Assembly (NCBI GenBank): GCA_030386875.1
Contig: CM059560.1
Span: forward strand, 41,706,757 to 41,770,756
Source of the DNA: Morinoia aosen
Taxonomy: Eukaryota > Arthropoda > Malacostraca > Amphipoda > Talitridae
Length of the DNA: 64,000 nucleotides
Direction of reading: 5' to 3'
Made by a program: the position numbers and the translations under genes. The notes under the pieces are model-generated. The model saw only the letters and a program-made list of their open reading frames with translations, was not told the DNA's origin and did not search any database. This document shows positions 1 through 14,395 of the stretch, piece by piece (position 1 is the first letter of the stretch; each line of letters begins with the position of its first letter).

Positions 1-260
1 GATAATTGCTACATAATTTGGGATAATTGCTACATAATTGGGTATAATTGCTGCATAATTGGGGATAATTGCTACACAATTGGGTATAATTATTTCATAA
101 TTGGTTAAAATTACCATATAATTAGTTAAAATTACCACATAGTTGGATATAATTGCTTCATAATTGTGTATAATTGCTTCATAATATGGTATAATTTCTT
201 TAAAGATGGGTAGAGTTGCTTTAGAAAGCGAGTGTCGTTGCATTGAAAATGTACGGAATT
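1..260. repeat. 21-bp AT-rich tandem repeat
   Basis: About twelve consecutive units of about 21 bp built on the core ATAATTGCTACATAATTGG. The first units are well conserved. From about 200 onward they decay (for example TAATTTCTTTAAAGATGG) and fade into the flanking sequence. The array runs off the left edge of the window. No coding content is seen. Confidence 0.85.
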
Positions 261-659
261 GAGTCCAAAAATCTATGGATGATTAACGCACGAAGTAAGT
301 AGAATAACTTCTAAATTGCGCTGAAGTGTTCTCAAAGTCAGATGATTGGCTTTAAATATGGGAATAATTTATTCAAAAATGTGTAAAATTGGTCCAAAGA
401 ATGTGGAGAGTTATTTCTTTTGAGAAATTTCATTAGAAGTGAGCCAAATTCCATACAAATAAGGGAAATATTTTCACAAATTGCCAAAATTAACTGAACA
501 ACGACTCGAAACATAAATTTCTGGAGCCGCTCTAAGCCATCGTTAATGATACGTAGAAATATATCTAACAGCGTCATTAAGTACATGCGTTTAAGTACTT
601 GCAAAAAACTCATATGTTAAACTAATCGTTGGAAATATTTTTGTGCCATTGTTAATTTA
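261..659. other. Degenerate AT-rich spacer
   Basis: AT-rich sequence between two clearer stretches of the 21/22-bp repeat. It holds scattered remnants such as AAATGGGNT-like words but no clean periodicity. A 91-codon minus-strand open frame at 338-613 has no recognisable domain and is probably chance. Confidence 0.5.
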
Positions 660-1292
660 TGTCAAAACTGTTATGAAATTAGTTGAATAGCAAAGTGAAA
701 TGAGCAGAATGGCACAATAAAATGAGTTCAAAAACTTAACAGGATTGAATGGCACCATGAATTGGGCTTAATAAAATAACAAAATGGGTTGGTTGGAGTC
801 GAGTTTGTTAACAATGTAGAAATGGTTAAGCGGCATTGTGTAGGGGAGACTGTTTTTTGAAATGAGTTGAAAGGCATGAATAAATTGGTGAAATAGTATT
901 AGGTTAGATAATGTTATGAAATGAGTTAAAGGGCTTTATCAAATGAGATAATAGCTAATTTAAATGGGTAGAATTTATGAATGAAAGGATTCAAATGGCT
1001 AGTTAAGATGGATCCACTAGGTGAAACTAATTAAATGGTTTTATGAAATGCCTTATATTACTTTATGAAATGCCTTAATGAATTCGGTTAAATGGCTTAA
1101 TGAAATGGGCTAAATGGCTCAATGAAATGGGCTAAATGGCTCAATGAAATGGGCTAAATGGCTCAATGAAATGGGGTAAATGGCTCAATGAAATGGGTTA
1201 AATGGCTTAATAAAATGGCTTAAATAGATTAATGAATTGAGTTAAATGGCTCAATGAAATGGGCTAAATGGCTCAATGAAATGGGCTAAATG
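660..1292. repeat. 22-bp tandem repeat
   Basis: Repeats of a 22-bp unit containing AATGGGCTAAATGGCTCAAT. They are nearly perfect at 1103-1290 and progressively diverged leftward to about 660, where TTAAATGGCTTAATGAA-like words persist. The gradient from degenerate to homogeneous suggests that recent homogenisation was confined to the right end. The unit shares AT-rich composition and near-identical length with the array at 1-260, so the two may be one old array. Confidence 0.8.
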
Positions 1293-1748
1293 GCCGAGCT
1301 GGAGTGTGCACCACATGCAGGCCGTGTCGGTGTCTTGCCTCCTTGCTGGGTGCAGCTATGCGAGTGCAACTGTGTATTGGGAGAAATGGAGGACACAGGT
1401 AAGGAAACGAACAATAGGATGAGCATTTCGATTGTTTTTTTTTCATTTCAGTGGCGTTTTCCATTCGATAAGCGGGTGAAAGTTATTAAAAACATGGTTT
1501 TAATATCATAAAATTTGAAGTTTCACGAAAGTGTACTAACAGGTTTTCAGTATCGGTTACTAAAAATACTGCTCAAAGAAAACGGTTGGATCAATACTTC
1601 TGAAATTTTGCACAGAGATGGGACAAATGTTAATAAACAAAATGTAATTTTTCAATTTTTTGTAAGTTTAATAGTTTCTGAATAACAGCTCTTAAAATTT
1701 GTGTATCGTTTTTTTGGGGACGCCCGGTACATGAAACAAATATCCAAA
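1293..1748. other. Unique AT-rich sequence
   Basis: Non-repetitive sequence after the end of the 22-bp array. The first 110 bases are more GC-rich and carry short overlapping open frames on both strands, none with a recognisable domain. Nothing else is supported. Confidence 0.5.
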
Positions 1749-1935
1749 TTAACACATTGACTGCGATAGGTTAAACTTAAGCTCAATATTCAACATAAAT
1801 ATAAATTCAAAAGAGGCTAGAAATTTGTCAATTAGCAAACATTAACTGGGTAGCTTAAGTGCTATTAATTTAAAAAAATTGGTAAAAAAATTTCAAACTA
1901 CCCATCGATGGGTCGTATCACAAGCAGCGCGTTAA
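1749..1935. mobile_element. TTAA-flanked MITE, family 1, copy 1
   Basis: An element of about 187 bp bounded by TTAA on both sides. The left end reads TTAACACATTGACTGCGATA. The right end read on the opposite strand is TTAACGCGCTGCTTGTGATA, an imperfect terminal inverted repeat. A subterminal palindrome (CCCATCGATGGG) lies at about 1901-1912. The interior aligns with 3751-3980 (shared words CAAACATTAACTGGG and AGCTCAATATTCAAC). TTAA target sites are the hallmark of piggyBac-type transposition, so this is inferred to be a non-autonomous piggyBac-like element. There is no coding capacity. Confidence 0.75.
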
Positions 1936-3750
1936 GAAATACGTGTTCGTGAACACAGCTGTTGTGATGAAGATAATGGTGCTCCATAGTATTAAAATAA
2001 ATATTATATCTGAGTATGGGAAGCATGAAGATGTATTATGTGAGTGATTTTTTGAATCGATGTTTTTTTAATGTTATTAATTAATTGTTTTATGCAAATA
2101 TTAGGTAACTAGGTACGTTTGGAATGAATAGGTGTGTGCATGGGAGTCGCGGTAGACCAAGTTCTTAAATCCGCATTAGTCATTTTCAAAGAGTATTCGT
2201 TAATTATAGGTGGTGTGAGGTCATTTGATATTGAACGTGAGGAAAGACAAAAGTCAAAGTCGATGTTTATTTGGTCATTACCAATATGATGAGCAAATCT
2301 GTCTATTATAACACGCACTTCGTTGTTTGACGGAAATGAGGTGCGTAAAAATGAGTTGAACGAGTTTGTTTACAACATAAAATTGGTTGAATGGCATTTC
2401 ATAAGACTTGTGAAATTGACATACCAACTTACCAGCTAAGCTTGGTTGAGATTTCCGATCATTTTGCCGAATTTGACATTAGCTACGAAGGTTTTCGTGG
2501 AACAGTCTTCACTCAGAACATTCCCATCGAATATAGAGTTGGTTTTGAAGATAATCGGCGTTGATTAGAGATATCAGACATCAATATATTTGATTGAGAC
2601 GGACGGTCATCGGACGATGAAGTGCTACTCTTTTCCGGCGCGGGCAAAATGGCGCTCTACATGGCACCCTGGAAACCAAGATGTGGTCGGCCATTTTTTC
2701 TTGGATTCCATGCCGACTGTGGCGAGGCCGGACACCGGCGGCCTGCGTCTCAGCTTTGTCTGTTCTCTCGACCGAGCGGTGAAGGCTGACTCGTATTGCC
2801 GCGAGACACTTAGCCTTAGCTCAGATATATCTGATTCTGTCTCTTTTGTAGCTGAGTTATCCGTAGCACTTCTACCCCAGATTTGACACATTTAACTTGT
2901 AAATGAATGCGAAGACTTAGGTACATGCTATCTTCAAGTAAAGTTCATTGTTGCGGCAGTTTTGCGTGCAATACTTACAAACTTCGTATGTGTCTGTGCG
3001 ACGCATAGTTCGCAGCACCCCTACTGGTTGTGCAAAGAAATCAGGAAGTAAAGGGTTAATTCAAGTCTGTACAAATGTTTTACACGTAGCTGGCATCATG
3101 TACCACTCAGCTAAATCTTCCTCGGGCAAGGGCCCATAGCTCATAACGTTGTTTTTACAACATGGGTTGTGGATCCTCATTCTGACCGCATTCCTAATTC
3201 CGAAACTGATCGCGCTCATTCTGGGAGTAAATTGTAAACACCTCTTGAGATGTACGTGTACATGGCGCAGCGGCTCTTGTAATTTTAACACAAACTGCCC
3301 CCAAAATCGGGATCCTAGTTATAGCACATAGCTGGCAACTGAGTGAATCCCAACAGGTCAGCGTGAAGGCTGTAGAGCCACGCAAGGACAGCAAGAAGTA
3401 ATGGCAACAGACAGCAGCTGCTGGACATCCTCAGCATCGCGAAACTGGACGAGCGACGTTACGTACGTGTCTGCCGCCTTCAGGTAAGGTCGTCTTTGAC
3501 TTCATTTGTCTCACGTTGCTGCAACTCGCCTAGCTTTGAGGGATTCTTTGTTGATAACTATTTATAATTTAAGCATCGCACTTTTTTGGCTAATTTGTTT
3601 GCATAATTATCGTCAGCTGCGTTTTTTCATGTCTGCCTTGAGGTAAGACTATCTTCGTTTTTACAAAAGATTTCTCAGACTTCTTCAAGTGAAAAATTAA
3701 ACTATAATATCATTTCTTCGACGTCTGTTTAATAAAGGGAGTACATGGCT
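1936..3750. other. Unique sequence with a GC-rich island
   Basis: Mostly AT-rich. A GC-richer block at about 2590-2890 has open frames on both strands (98 codons plus, 88 codons minus) with no recognisable domain. Around 3080-3400 there are more short overlapping frames. Two partly similar stretches with TCTGCC...AGGTAAG occur at about 3470 and 3630. No gene can be supported. Confidence 0.4.
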
Positions 3751-3980
3751 TTAACACGTTAGTTGCGATGGGTTAAACCGAAGTTCAATATTCAACTTGA
3801 ATTTAAAGTCAAAAGTGATAAGCAAATTTGTAAATATCAAACATTAACTGGGCCTGTTAAATACCACTAATTTAGAAAGGTTGTTAGAATTTTTTAAAAC
3901 GACCCATCGATGGGTCGTTTCGCAGCAGGAAAAACCTAAGCACGACCCACCGGTGGGTCGTGTCGCAGTCAACGTGTTAA
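3751..3980. mobile_element. TTAA-flanked MITE, family 1, copy 2
   Basis: A 230-bp element with TTAA at both ends. The left terminus is TTAACACGTTAGTTGCGATG and the right terminus on the opposite strand is TTAACACGTTGACTGCGACA, a clear imperfect inverted repeat. Near the right end are two perfect palindromes, ACGACCCATCGATGGGTCGT and CACGACCCACCGGTGGGTCG plus its closing base, about 40 bp apart. The copy at 1749-1935 has only one such block, so the palindrome-bearing segment was duplicated here or lost there. Inferred piggyBac-like MITE; no transposase is present. Confidence 0.82.
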
Positions 3981-4928
3981 GTGCCTGATACGAACCGACC
4001 ATGCATAGCAACGGTGGTTTGTATTCCTTTAACTTCATTTACGAATGATTTCTTAGACGCATTGCAGTGTTTGTTGCTCAAAAGATGGAGGCACCCGACA
4101 ACCGGCTTGTCGTGTTCCTCCCAACTCGCCCGTACATGTGCAGCAGGAGTGCAAATAGCGAGTAGAATATGTGACTGCTTTCTAAGCGAGTCCGACATAA
4201 CCCTTGCTATCATATTTTTGTTTCTGTTATCAATTTCTAGTCAATAGTTCGATTGATTTTAGTCAATCAGTAAGGTAAAATTGGTTTTACGTCATTTGTG
4301 ATGTGTGAGAGGTACGAATGTGCCGGGGTCACACGAAAGGAAAAAATAAGTTCTTCCCGATCATCGGCCACACGTACCGATCTCACAGACGCCGGACTGC
4401 AGGAGCGCTGTAGAGGGACAATTTCAATCCAATCCTGAACTAATTTCACTGTTCAAGTAGCTCTGCTATGCTAACTATAGAGGTTAAAATTTATTGATTT
4501 ATTTATCTATTAATATGATCGTTTATTCAGGATAATTAAATAAAAATACAGAGAAGTTATAGTCCAAAAATATCCATGCAATATGACGAGTGTAATTTTT
4601 CTAAATTGATTGTCTGTGACATATGTTTACATACATATGCTCAAGCGCCTGCTCTTCTCAAATGTTGTATCTCGCTTGTATTCTGTTTCATTTTGTTTTG
4701 TGTGACAGTTTGTCTAAAATTCTTATTCGTTTTTCACACGATTTAAATTCAAGAGACTGAAAATGTAATCAGACTCACTGAATATTTACAACATTGGCTA
4801 CTCGCTCATACATGCATCCTTTGTGTCAATAGAGGACGAATTTCACTAGCAGAGCAACACAAACGGTTTCGTTTTCCGCGTATTTAATTCCAGCTTCTCG
4901 TAACATAGTGTGACCAACCATGCATAGC
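3981..4928. other. Unique sequence before the 42-bp array
   Basis: AT-rich single-copy-looking sequence. Short frames on both strands at 3977-4450 lack recognisable domains. The last 50 bases grade directly into the minisatellite at 4929. Confidence 0.5.
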
Positions 4929-5413
4929 AAACACAGCACACTGAAGACACAACATCATAAGTTCACAACCCAGCACACTGAAGACACAACATAAGTTCAC
5001 AACACAACACAGCACAGCACACTGAAGACAAAACATCATAAGTTCACAACACAACACAGCACACTGAAGACACAACATCATAAGTTCACAACACAGCACA
5101 CTGACGACACAACATAAGTTCACAACACAACACAGCACACTGAAGACACAACATCATAAGTTCACAACCCAACACAGCACACTGAAGACACAACATCATA
5201 AGTTCACAACACAACACAGCACACTGAAGACACAACATCATAAGTTCACAACACAACACAGCACACTGAAGACACAACATCATAAGTTCACAACACAACA
5301 CAGCACACTGAAGACACAACATCATAAGTTCACAACACAACACAGCACACTGAAGACACAACATCATAAGTTCACAACACAACACAGCACACTGAAGACA
5401 CAACACCATAAGT

Positions 5414-6024
5414 TCACAACACAGCACACTGAAGACACAACATAAGTTCACAACACAACACAGCACACAGAAGACACAACATCATAAGTTCACAACACAA
5501 CACAGCACACTGAAGACACAACATCATAAGTTCACAACACAACACAGCACACTGAAGACATAACATCATAAGTTCACAACACAGCACACTGAAGACACAA
5601 CATAAGTTCACAACACAACACAGCACACAGAAGACACAACATCATAAGTTCACAACACAACACAGCACACTGAAGACACAACATCATAAGTTCACAACAC
5701 AACACAGCACACTGAAGACATAACATCATAAGTTCACAACACAGCACACTGAAGACACAACATAAGTTCACAACACAACACAGCACACTGAAGACACAAC
5801 ATCATAAGTTCACAACACAACACAGCACACTGAAGACACAACATCATAAGTTCACAACACAACACAGCACACTGAAGACATAACATCATAAGTTCACAAC
5901 ACAGCACACTGAAGACACAACATAAGTTCACAACACAACACAGCACACTGAAGACACAACATAAGTTCACAACACAACACAGCACACTGAAGACACAACA
6001 TAAGTTCACAACACAACACAGCAC
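5414..6024. repeat. 160-bp higher-order unit in the array
   Basis: Blocks of four subunits (about 39+42+42+37 bp) repeat with a 160-bp period. The run of length variants at 5414-5573 recurs at 5574-5733 and continues partly to 6024. This shows duplication of multi-unit blocks, as expected from unequal exchange. Confidence 0.75.
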
Positions 6025-6419
6025 ACAGAAGACACAACATCATAAGTTCACAACACAACACAGCACACTGAAGACACAACATAAGTTCACAACACAACAC
6101 AGCACACTGAAGACACAACATCATAAGTTCACAACACAACACAGCACACTGAAGACATAACATCATAAGTTCACAACACAGCACACTGAAGACACAACAT
6201 AAGTTCACAACACAACACAGCACACTGAAGACATAACATCATAAGTTCACAACACAGCACACTGAAGACACAACATAAGTTCACAACACAACACAACACA
6301 CAGAAGACACAACATCATAAGTTCACAACACAACACAGCACACTGAAGACACAACATCATAAGTTCACAACACAACACAGCACACTGAAGACATAACATC
6401 ATAAGTTCACAACACAGCA

Positions 6420-6890
6420 CACTGAAGACACAACATAAGTTCACAACACAACACAGCACACTGAAGACACAACATCATAAGTTCACAACACAACACAACA
6501 CAGCACACAGAAGACACAACATCATAAGTTCACAACACAACACAACACAGCACACAGAAGACACAACATCATAAGTTCACAACACAACACAACACAGCAC
6601 ACTGAAGACACAACATAAGTTCACAACACAACACAGCACACTGAAGACACAACATCATAAGTTCACAACACAACACAACACAGCACACTGAAGACACAAC
6701 ATAAGTTCACAACACAACACAGCACACTGAAGACAAAACATCATAAGTTCACAACACAACACAGCACACTGAAGACAAAACATCATAAGTTCACAACACA
6801 ACACAGCACACTGAAGACACAACATCATAAGTTCACAACACAACACAACACAGCACACTGAAGACACAACATAAGTTCACAACACAACAC
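6420..6890. repeat. Segment duplicated at 7856-8326
   Basis: An ordered run of variants recurs about 1,436 bp further right, at about 7856-8326. It includes two consecutive 47-bp units and two units with AAGACAAAACATC. The order of variants is the same, so this is a large block duplication inside the array, not chance reuse of single variants. Confidence 0.75.
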
Positions 6891-9800
6891 AGCACACAGA
6901 AGACACAACATCATAAGTTCACAACACAACACAGCACACAGAAGACACAACATCATAAGTTCACAACACAACACAGCACACAGAAGACACAACATCATAA
7001 GTTCACAACACAACACAGCACACAGAAGACACAACATCATAAGTTCACAACACAACACAGCACACTGAAGACACAACATAAGTTCACAACACAACACAGC
7101 ACACTGAAGACACAACATCATAAGTTCACAACACAACACAGCACACTGAAGACACAACATAAGTTCACAACACAACACAGCACACAGAAGACACAACATC
7201 ATAAGTTCACAACACAACACAGCACACTGAAGACACAACATAAGTTCACAACACAACACAGCACACTGAAGACACAACATCATAAGTTCACAACACAACA
7301 CAGCACACTGAAGACATAACATCATAAGTTCACAACACAGCACACTGAAGACACAACATAAGTTCACAACACAACACAGCACACTGAAGACATAACATCA
7401 TAAGTTCACAACACAGCACACTGAAGACACAACATAAGTTCACAACACAACACAACACACAGAAGACACAACATCATAAGTTCACAACACAACACAGCAC
7501 ACTGAAGACACAACATAAGTTCACAACACAACACAGCACACTGAAGACACAACATCATAAGTTCACAACACAACACAGCACACTGAAGACACAACATAAG
7601 TTCACAACACAACACAGCACACTGAAGACATAACATCATAAGTTCACAACACAGCACACTGAAGACACAACATAAGTTCACAACACAACACAACACACAG
7701 AAGACACAACATCATAAGTTCACAACACAACACAGCACACTGAAGACACAACATAAGTTCACAACACAACACAGCACACTGAAGACACAACATCATAAGT
7801 TCACAACACAACACAGCACACTGAAGACATAACATCATAAGTTCACAACACAGCACACTGAAGACACAACATAAGTTCACAACACAACACAGCACACTGA
7901 AGACACAACATCATAAGTTCACAACACAACACAACACAGCACACAGAAGACACAACATCATAAGTTCACAACACAACACAACACAGCACACAGAAGACAC
8001 AACATCATAAGTTCACAACACAACACAACACAGCACACTGAAGACACAACATAAGTTCACAACACAACACAGCACACTGAAGACACAACATCATAAGTTC
8101 ACAACACAACACAACACAGCACACTGAAGACACAACATAAGTTCACAACACAACACAGCACACTGAAGACAAAACATCATAAGTTCACAACACAACACAG
8201 CACACTGAAGACAAAACATCATAAGTTCACAACACAACACAGCACACTGAAGACACAACATCATAAGTTCACAACACAACACAACACAGCACACTGAAGA
8301 CACAACATAAGTTCACAACACAACACAGCACACAGAAGACACAACATCATAAGTTCACAACACAACACAGCACACAGAAGACACAACATCATAAGTTCAC
8401 AACACAACACAGCACACAGAAGACACAACATAAGTTCACAACACAACACAGCACACAGAAGACACAACATCATAAGTTCACAACACAACACAGCACACAG
8501 AAGACACAACATAAGTTCACAACACAACACAGCACACAGAAGACACAACATCATAAGTTCACAACACAACACAGCACACAGAAGACACAACATCATAAGT
8601 TCACAACACAACACAGCACACTTAAGACACAACATCATAAGTTCACAACACAACACAGCACACAGAAGACACAACATCATAAGTTCACAACACAACACAG
8701 CACACAGAAGACACAACATCATAAGTTCACAACACAACACAGCACACTGAAGACACAACATAAGTTCACAACACAACACAGCACACAGAAGACACCACAT
8801 CATAAGTTCACAACCCAACACAGCACACAGAAGACACCACATCATAAGTTCACAACACAACACAGCACACAGAAGACACAACATCATAAGTTCACAACAC
8901 AACACAGCACACAGAAGACACAACATCATAAGTTCACAACACAACATAGCACACAGAAGACACAACATCATAAGTTCACAACACAACACAGCACACTGAA
9001 GACACAACATCATAAGTTCACAACACAACACAGCACACAGAAGACACAACATCATAAGTTCACAACACAACACAGCACACTGAAGACACAACATCATAAG
9101 TTCACAACACAACACAGCACACAGAAGACACAACATCATAAGTTCACAACACAACACAGCACACTGAAGACACAACATCATAAGTTCACAACACAACACA
9201 GCACACAGAAGACACAACATCATAAGTTCACAACACAACACAGCACACTGAAGACACAACATCATAAGTTCACAACACAACACAGCACACAGAAGACACA
9301 ACATCATAAGTTCACAACACAACACAGCACACTGAAGACACAACATCATAAGTTCACAACACAACATAGCACACAGAAGACACAACATCATAAGTTCACA
9401 ACACAACACAGCACACAGAAGACACAACATCATAAGTTCACAACACAACACAGCACACAGAAGACACAACATCATAAGTTCACAACACAACACAGCACAC
9501 TGAAGACACAACATCATAAGTTCACAACACAACACAGCACACAGAAGACACAACATCATAAGTTCACAACACAACACAGCACACTTAAGACACAACATCA
9601 TAAGTTCACAACACAACACAGCACACAGAAGACACAACATCATAAGTTCACAACACAACTCAGCACACAGAAGACACAACATCATAAGTTCACAACACAA
9701 CACAGCACACAGAAGACACAACATCATAAGTTCACAACACAACACAGCACACTGAAGACACAACATCATAAGTTCACAACACAACACAGCACACAGAAGA

Positions 9801-12800
9801 CACAACATCATAAGTTCACAACACAACACAGCACACAGAAGACACAACATCATAAGTTCACAACACAACACAGCACACTGAAGACACAACATCATAAGTT
9901 CACAACACAACACAGCACACAGAAGACACAACATCATAAGTTCACAACACAACACAGCACACAGAAGACACAACATCATAAGTTCACAACACAACACAGC
10001 ACACAGAAGACACAACATCATAAGTTCACAACACAACACAGCACACAGAAGACACAACATCATAAGTTCACAACACAACACAGCACACAGAAGACACAAC
10101 ATCATAAGTTCACAACACAACACAGCACACAGAAGACACAACATCATAAGTTCACAACACAACACAGCACACAGAAGACACAACATCATAAGTTCACAAC
10201 CCAACACAGCACACAGAAGACACAACATCATAAGTTCACAACCCAACACAGCACACAGAAGACACAACATCATAAGTTCACAACACAACACAGCACACAG
10301 AAGACACAACATCATAAGTTCACAACACAACACAGCACACAGAAGACACAACATCATAAGTTCACAACACAACACAGCACACTGAAGACACAACATCATA
10401 AGTTCACAACACAACACAGCACACTGAAGACACAACATCATAAGTTCACAACACAACACAGCACACAGAAGACACAACATCATAAGTTCACAACACAACA
10501 CAGCACACAGAAGACACAACATCATAAGTTCACAACACAGCACAGCACACAGAAGACACAACATCATAAGTTCACAACACAACACAGCACACAGAAGACA
10601 CAACATCATAAGTTCACAACACAACACAGCACACAGAAGACACAACATCATAAGTTCACAACACAACACAGCACACAGAAGACACAACATCATAAGTTCA
10701 CAACACAACACAGCACACAGAAGACACAACATAAGTTCACAACACAACACAGCACACAGAAGACACAACATCATAAGTTCACAACCCAACACAGCACACA
10801 GAAGACACCACATCATAAGTTCACAACACAACACAGCACACAGAAGACACCACATCATAAGTTCACAACACAACACAGCACACAGAAGACACAACATCAT
10901 AAGTTCACAACCCAACACAGCACACAGAAGACACCACATCATAAGTTCACAACACAACACAGCACACAGAAGACACAACATCATAAGTTCACAACACAAC
11001 ACAGCACACAGAAGACACAACATCATAAGTTCACAACACAACACAGCACACAGAAGACACCACATCATAAGTTCACAACACAACACAGCACACTGAAGAC
11101 ACAACATCATAAGTTCACAACACAACACAGCACACAGAAGACACCACATCATAAGTTCACAACACAACACAGCACACAGAAGACACAACATCATAAGTTC
11201 ACAACACAACACAGCACACAGAAGACACCACATCATAAGTTCACAACACAACACAGCACACAGAAGACACAACATCATAAGTTCACAACCCAACACAGCA
11301 CACAGAAGACACCACATCATAAGTTCACAACACAACACAGCACACAGAAGACACAACATCATAAGTTCACAACACAACACAGCACACAGAAGACACAACA
11401 TCATAAGTTCACAACACAACACAGCACACAGAAGACACCACATCATAAGTTCACAACACAACACAGCACACAGAAGACACCACATCATAAGTTCACAACA
11501 CAACACAGCACACAGAAGACACAACATCATAAGTTCACAACACAACACAGCACACAGAAGACACCACATCATAAGTTCACAACACAACACAGCACACAGA
11601 AGACACAACATCATAAGTTCACAACCCAACACAGCACACAGAAGACACCACATCATAAGTTCACAACACAACACAGCACACAGAAGACACAACATCATAA
11701 GTTCACAACACAACACAGCACACAGAAGACACAACATCATAAGTTCACAACACAACACAGCACACAGAAGACACAACATCATAAGTTCACAACACAACAC
11801 AGCACACAGAAGACACAACATCATAAGTTCACAACACAACACAGCACACAGAAGACACAACATCATAAGTTCACAACACAACACAGCACACAGAAGACAC
11901 CACATCATAAGTTCACAACACAACACAGCACACTGAAGACACAACATCATAAGTTCACAACACAACACAGCACACAGAAGACACAACATCATAAGTTCAC
12001 AACACAACTCAGCACACAGAAGACACAACATCATAAGTTCACAACACAACACAGCACACAGAAGACACAACATAAGTTCACAACACAACACAGCACACAG
12101 AAGACACAACATCATAAGTTCACAACACAACACAGCACACAGAAGACACAACATCATAAGTTCACAACACAACACAGCACACTGAAGACACAACATCATA
12201 AGTTCACAACACAACACAGCACACAGAAGACACAACATCATAAGTTCACAACACAACTCAGCACACAGAAGACACAACATCATAAGTTCACAACACAACA
12301 CAGCACACTGAAGACACAACATCATAAGTTCACAACACAACACAGCACACAGAAGACACAACATCATAAGTTCACAACACAACACAGCACACAGAAGACA
12401 CAACATCATAAGTTCACAACACAACACAGCACAGCACACTGAAGACACAACATCATAAGTTCACAACACAACACAGCACACAGAAGACACAACATCATAA
12501 GTTCACAACACAACACAGCACACTGAAGACACAACATCATAAGTTCACAACACAACACAGCACACTGAAGACACAACATCATAAGTTCACAACACAGCAC
12601 AGCACACAGAAGACACAACATCATAAGTTCACAACACAACACAGCACACAGAAGACACAACATCATAAGTTCACAACACAACACAGCACAGCACACTGAA
12701 GACACAACATCATAAGTTCACAACACAACACAGCACACAGAAGACACAACATCATAAGTTCACAACACAACACAGCACACAGAAGACACAACATCATAAG

Positions 12801-13039
12801 TTCACAACACAACACAGCACACAGAAGACACAACATCATAAGTTCACAACACAACACAGCACACAGAAGACACAACATCATAAGTTCACAACACAACACA
12901 GCACACAGAAGACACAACATCATAAGTTCACAACACAACACAGCACACAGAAGACACAACATCATAAGTTCACAACACAACACAGCACACAGAAGACACA
13001 ACATCATAAGTTCACAACACAACACAGCACACAGAAGAC

Positions 13040-14245
13040 ACATCATAAGTTCACAACACAACACAGCACACAAGATACAACATCGTATGTTCACAACACA
13101 GCACAGCACACAGAAGACACAACATCATAAGTTCACAACACAACACAGCACACTGAAAACACAACATCGTATGTTCATAACACAACACAGCACACAGAAG
13201 ACACAACATCATAAGTTCACAGCACAACATAGCACACAGAAGACACAACATCATAAGTTCACAACACAACATAGCACACAGAAGACACAACATCATAAGT
13301 TCACAACACAACATGCACACAGGAGACACAACATCATAAGTTCACAACACAACACAGCACACAGAAGACACAACATCATAAGTTCACAACACAACACAGC
13401 ACACAGAAGACACAACATCATAAGTTCACAACACAACATAGCACACAGAAGACACAACATCATAAGTTCACAACACAACATGCACACAGGAGACACAACA
13501 TCATAAGTTCACAACACAACACAGCACACAGAAGACACAACATCATAAGTTCACAACACAACACAGCACACAGAAGACACGTCATAAGTTCACAACACAA
13601 CATAGCACACAGAAGACACAACATCATAAGTTCACAACACAACATGCACACAGGAGACACAACATCATAAGTTCACAACACAACACAGCACACAGAAGAC
13701 ACAACATCATAAGTTCACAGCACAACATAGCACACAGAAGACACAACATCATAAGTTCACAACACAACACAGCACACAGAAGACACAACATCATAAGTTC
13801 ACAACACAACATGCACACAGGAGACACAACATCATAAGTTCACAACACAACATAGCACACAGAAGACACAACATCATAAGTTCACAACACAACACAGCAC
13901 ACAGAAGACACAACATCATAAGTTCACAACACAACACAGCACACAGAAGACACATCATAAGTTCACAACACAACACAGCACACAAGATACAACATCGTAT
14001 GTTCACAACACAGCACAGCACACAGAAGACACAACATCATAAGTTCACAACACAACACAGCACACTGAAAACACAACATCGTATGTTCATAACACAACAC
14101 AGCACACAGAAGACACAACATCATAAGTTCACAACACAACACAGCACACAGAAGACACAACATCATAAGTTCACAACACAACATAGCACACAGAAGACAC
14201 AACATCATAAGTTCACAACACAACATGCACACAGGAGACACAACA
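13040..14245. repeat. 912-bp higher-order duplication
   Basis: The distinctive block at about 13040-13330 (ACAAGATACAACATCGTATG, then CACTGAAAACACAACATCGT) is repeated at about 13952-14242, 912 bp further on, with a few differences. Between them ATGCACACAGGAG variants recur every 164-167 bp (about 13310, 13480, 13640, 13810), a second, shorter higher-order period. Confidence 0.75.
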
Positions 14246-14395
14246 TCGTAAGTTCACAACACAACACAGCACACAGAAGACATCATAAGTTCACAACACA
14301 ACACAGCACACAGAAGACACAACCTAACAAATTCCCAACACACGGAAGCACAACAGACGACCCATGAGACACAACCTAATAAGTTCACAGCAGAT

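Larger units (their letters stand above)
4929..14395. repeat. 42-bp minisatellite array, 9.5 kb
   Basis: Roughly 230 tandem units (estimated from length). The basic 42-bp unit contains GACACAACATCATAAGTTCA followed by CAACACAACACAGCACACNG. Length variants are 39 bp (CAT lost), 37 bp (one ACAAC lost) and 47 bp (extra ACAAC). The left part (about 4.9-8.3 kb) is rich in CACACTGAAG units and length variants. The middle (8.3-12.4 kb) is more uniform, with mostly CACACAGAAG. The right part (13.0-14.35 kb) has extra variants such as ATGCACACAGGAG and CATCGTATGTTC. The minus strand of the middle domain is open for 4.2 kb because 42 and 39 are multiples of three; it encodes a Leu/Cys-rich 14-residue repeat (MLCLLCAVLCCELM). 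I treat this as a satellite by-product, not a gene. Confidence 0.97.

Noticed and set aside
8261-12448. 1,395-codon minus-strand open frame as a protein-coding gene
   Set aside because: It is entirely made of the 42/39-bp minisatellite unit, which happens to lack stops in that frame. Composition (Leu/Cys/Met/Val) and lack of any unique sequence argue against a gene. Kept only as a testable observation.
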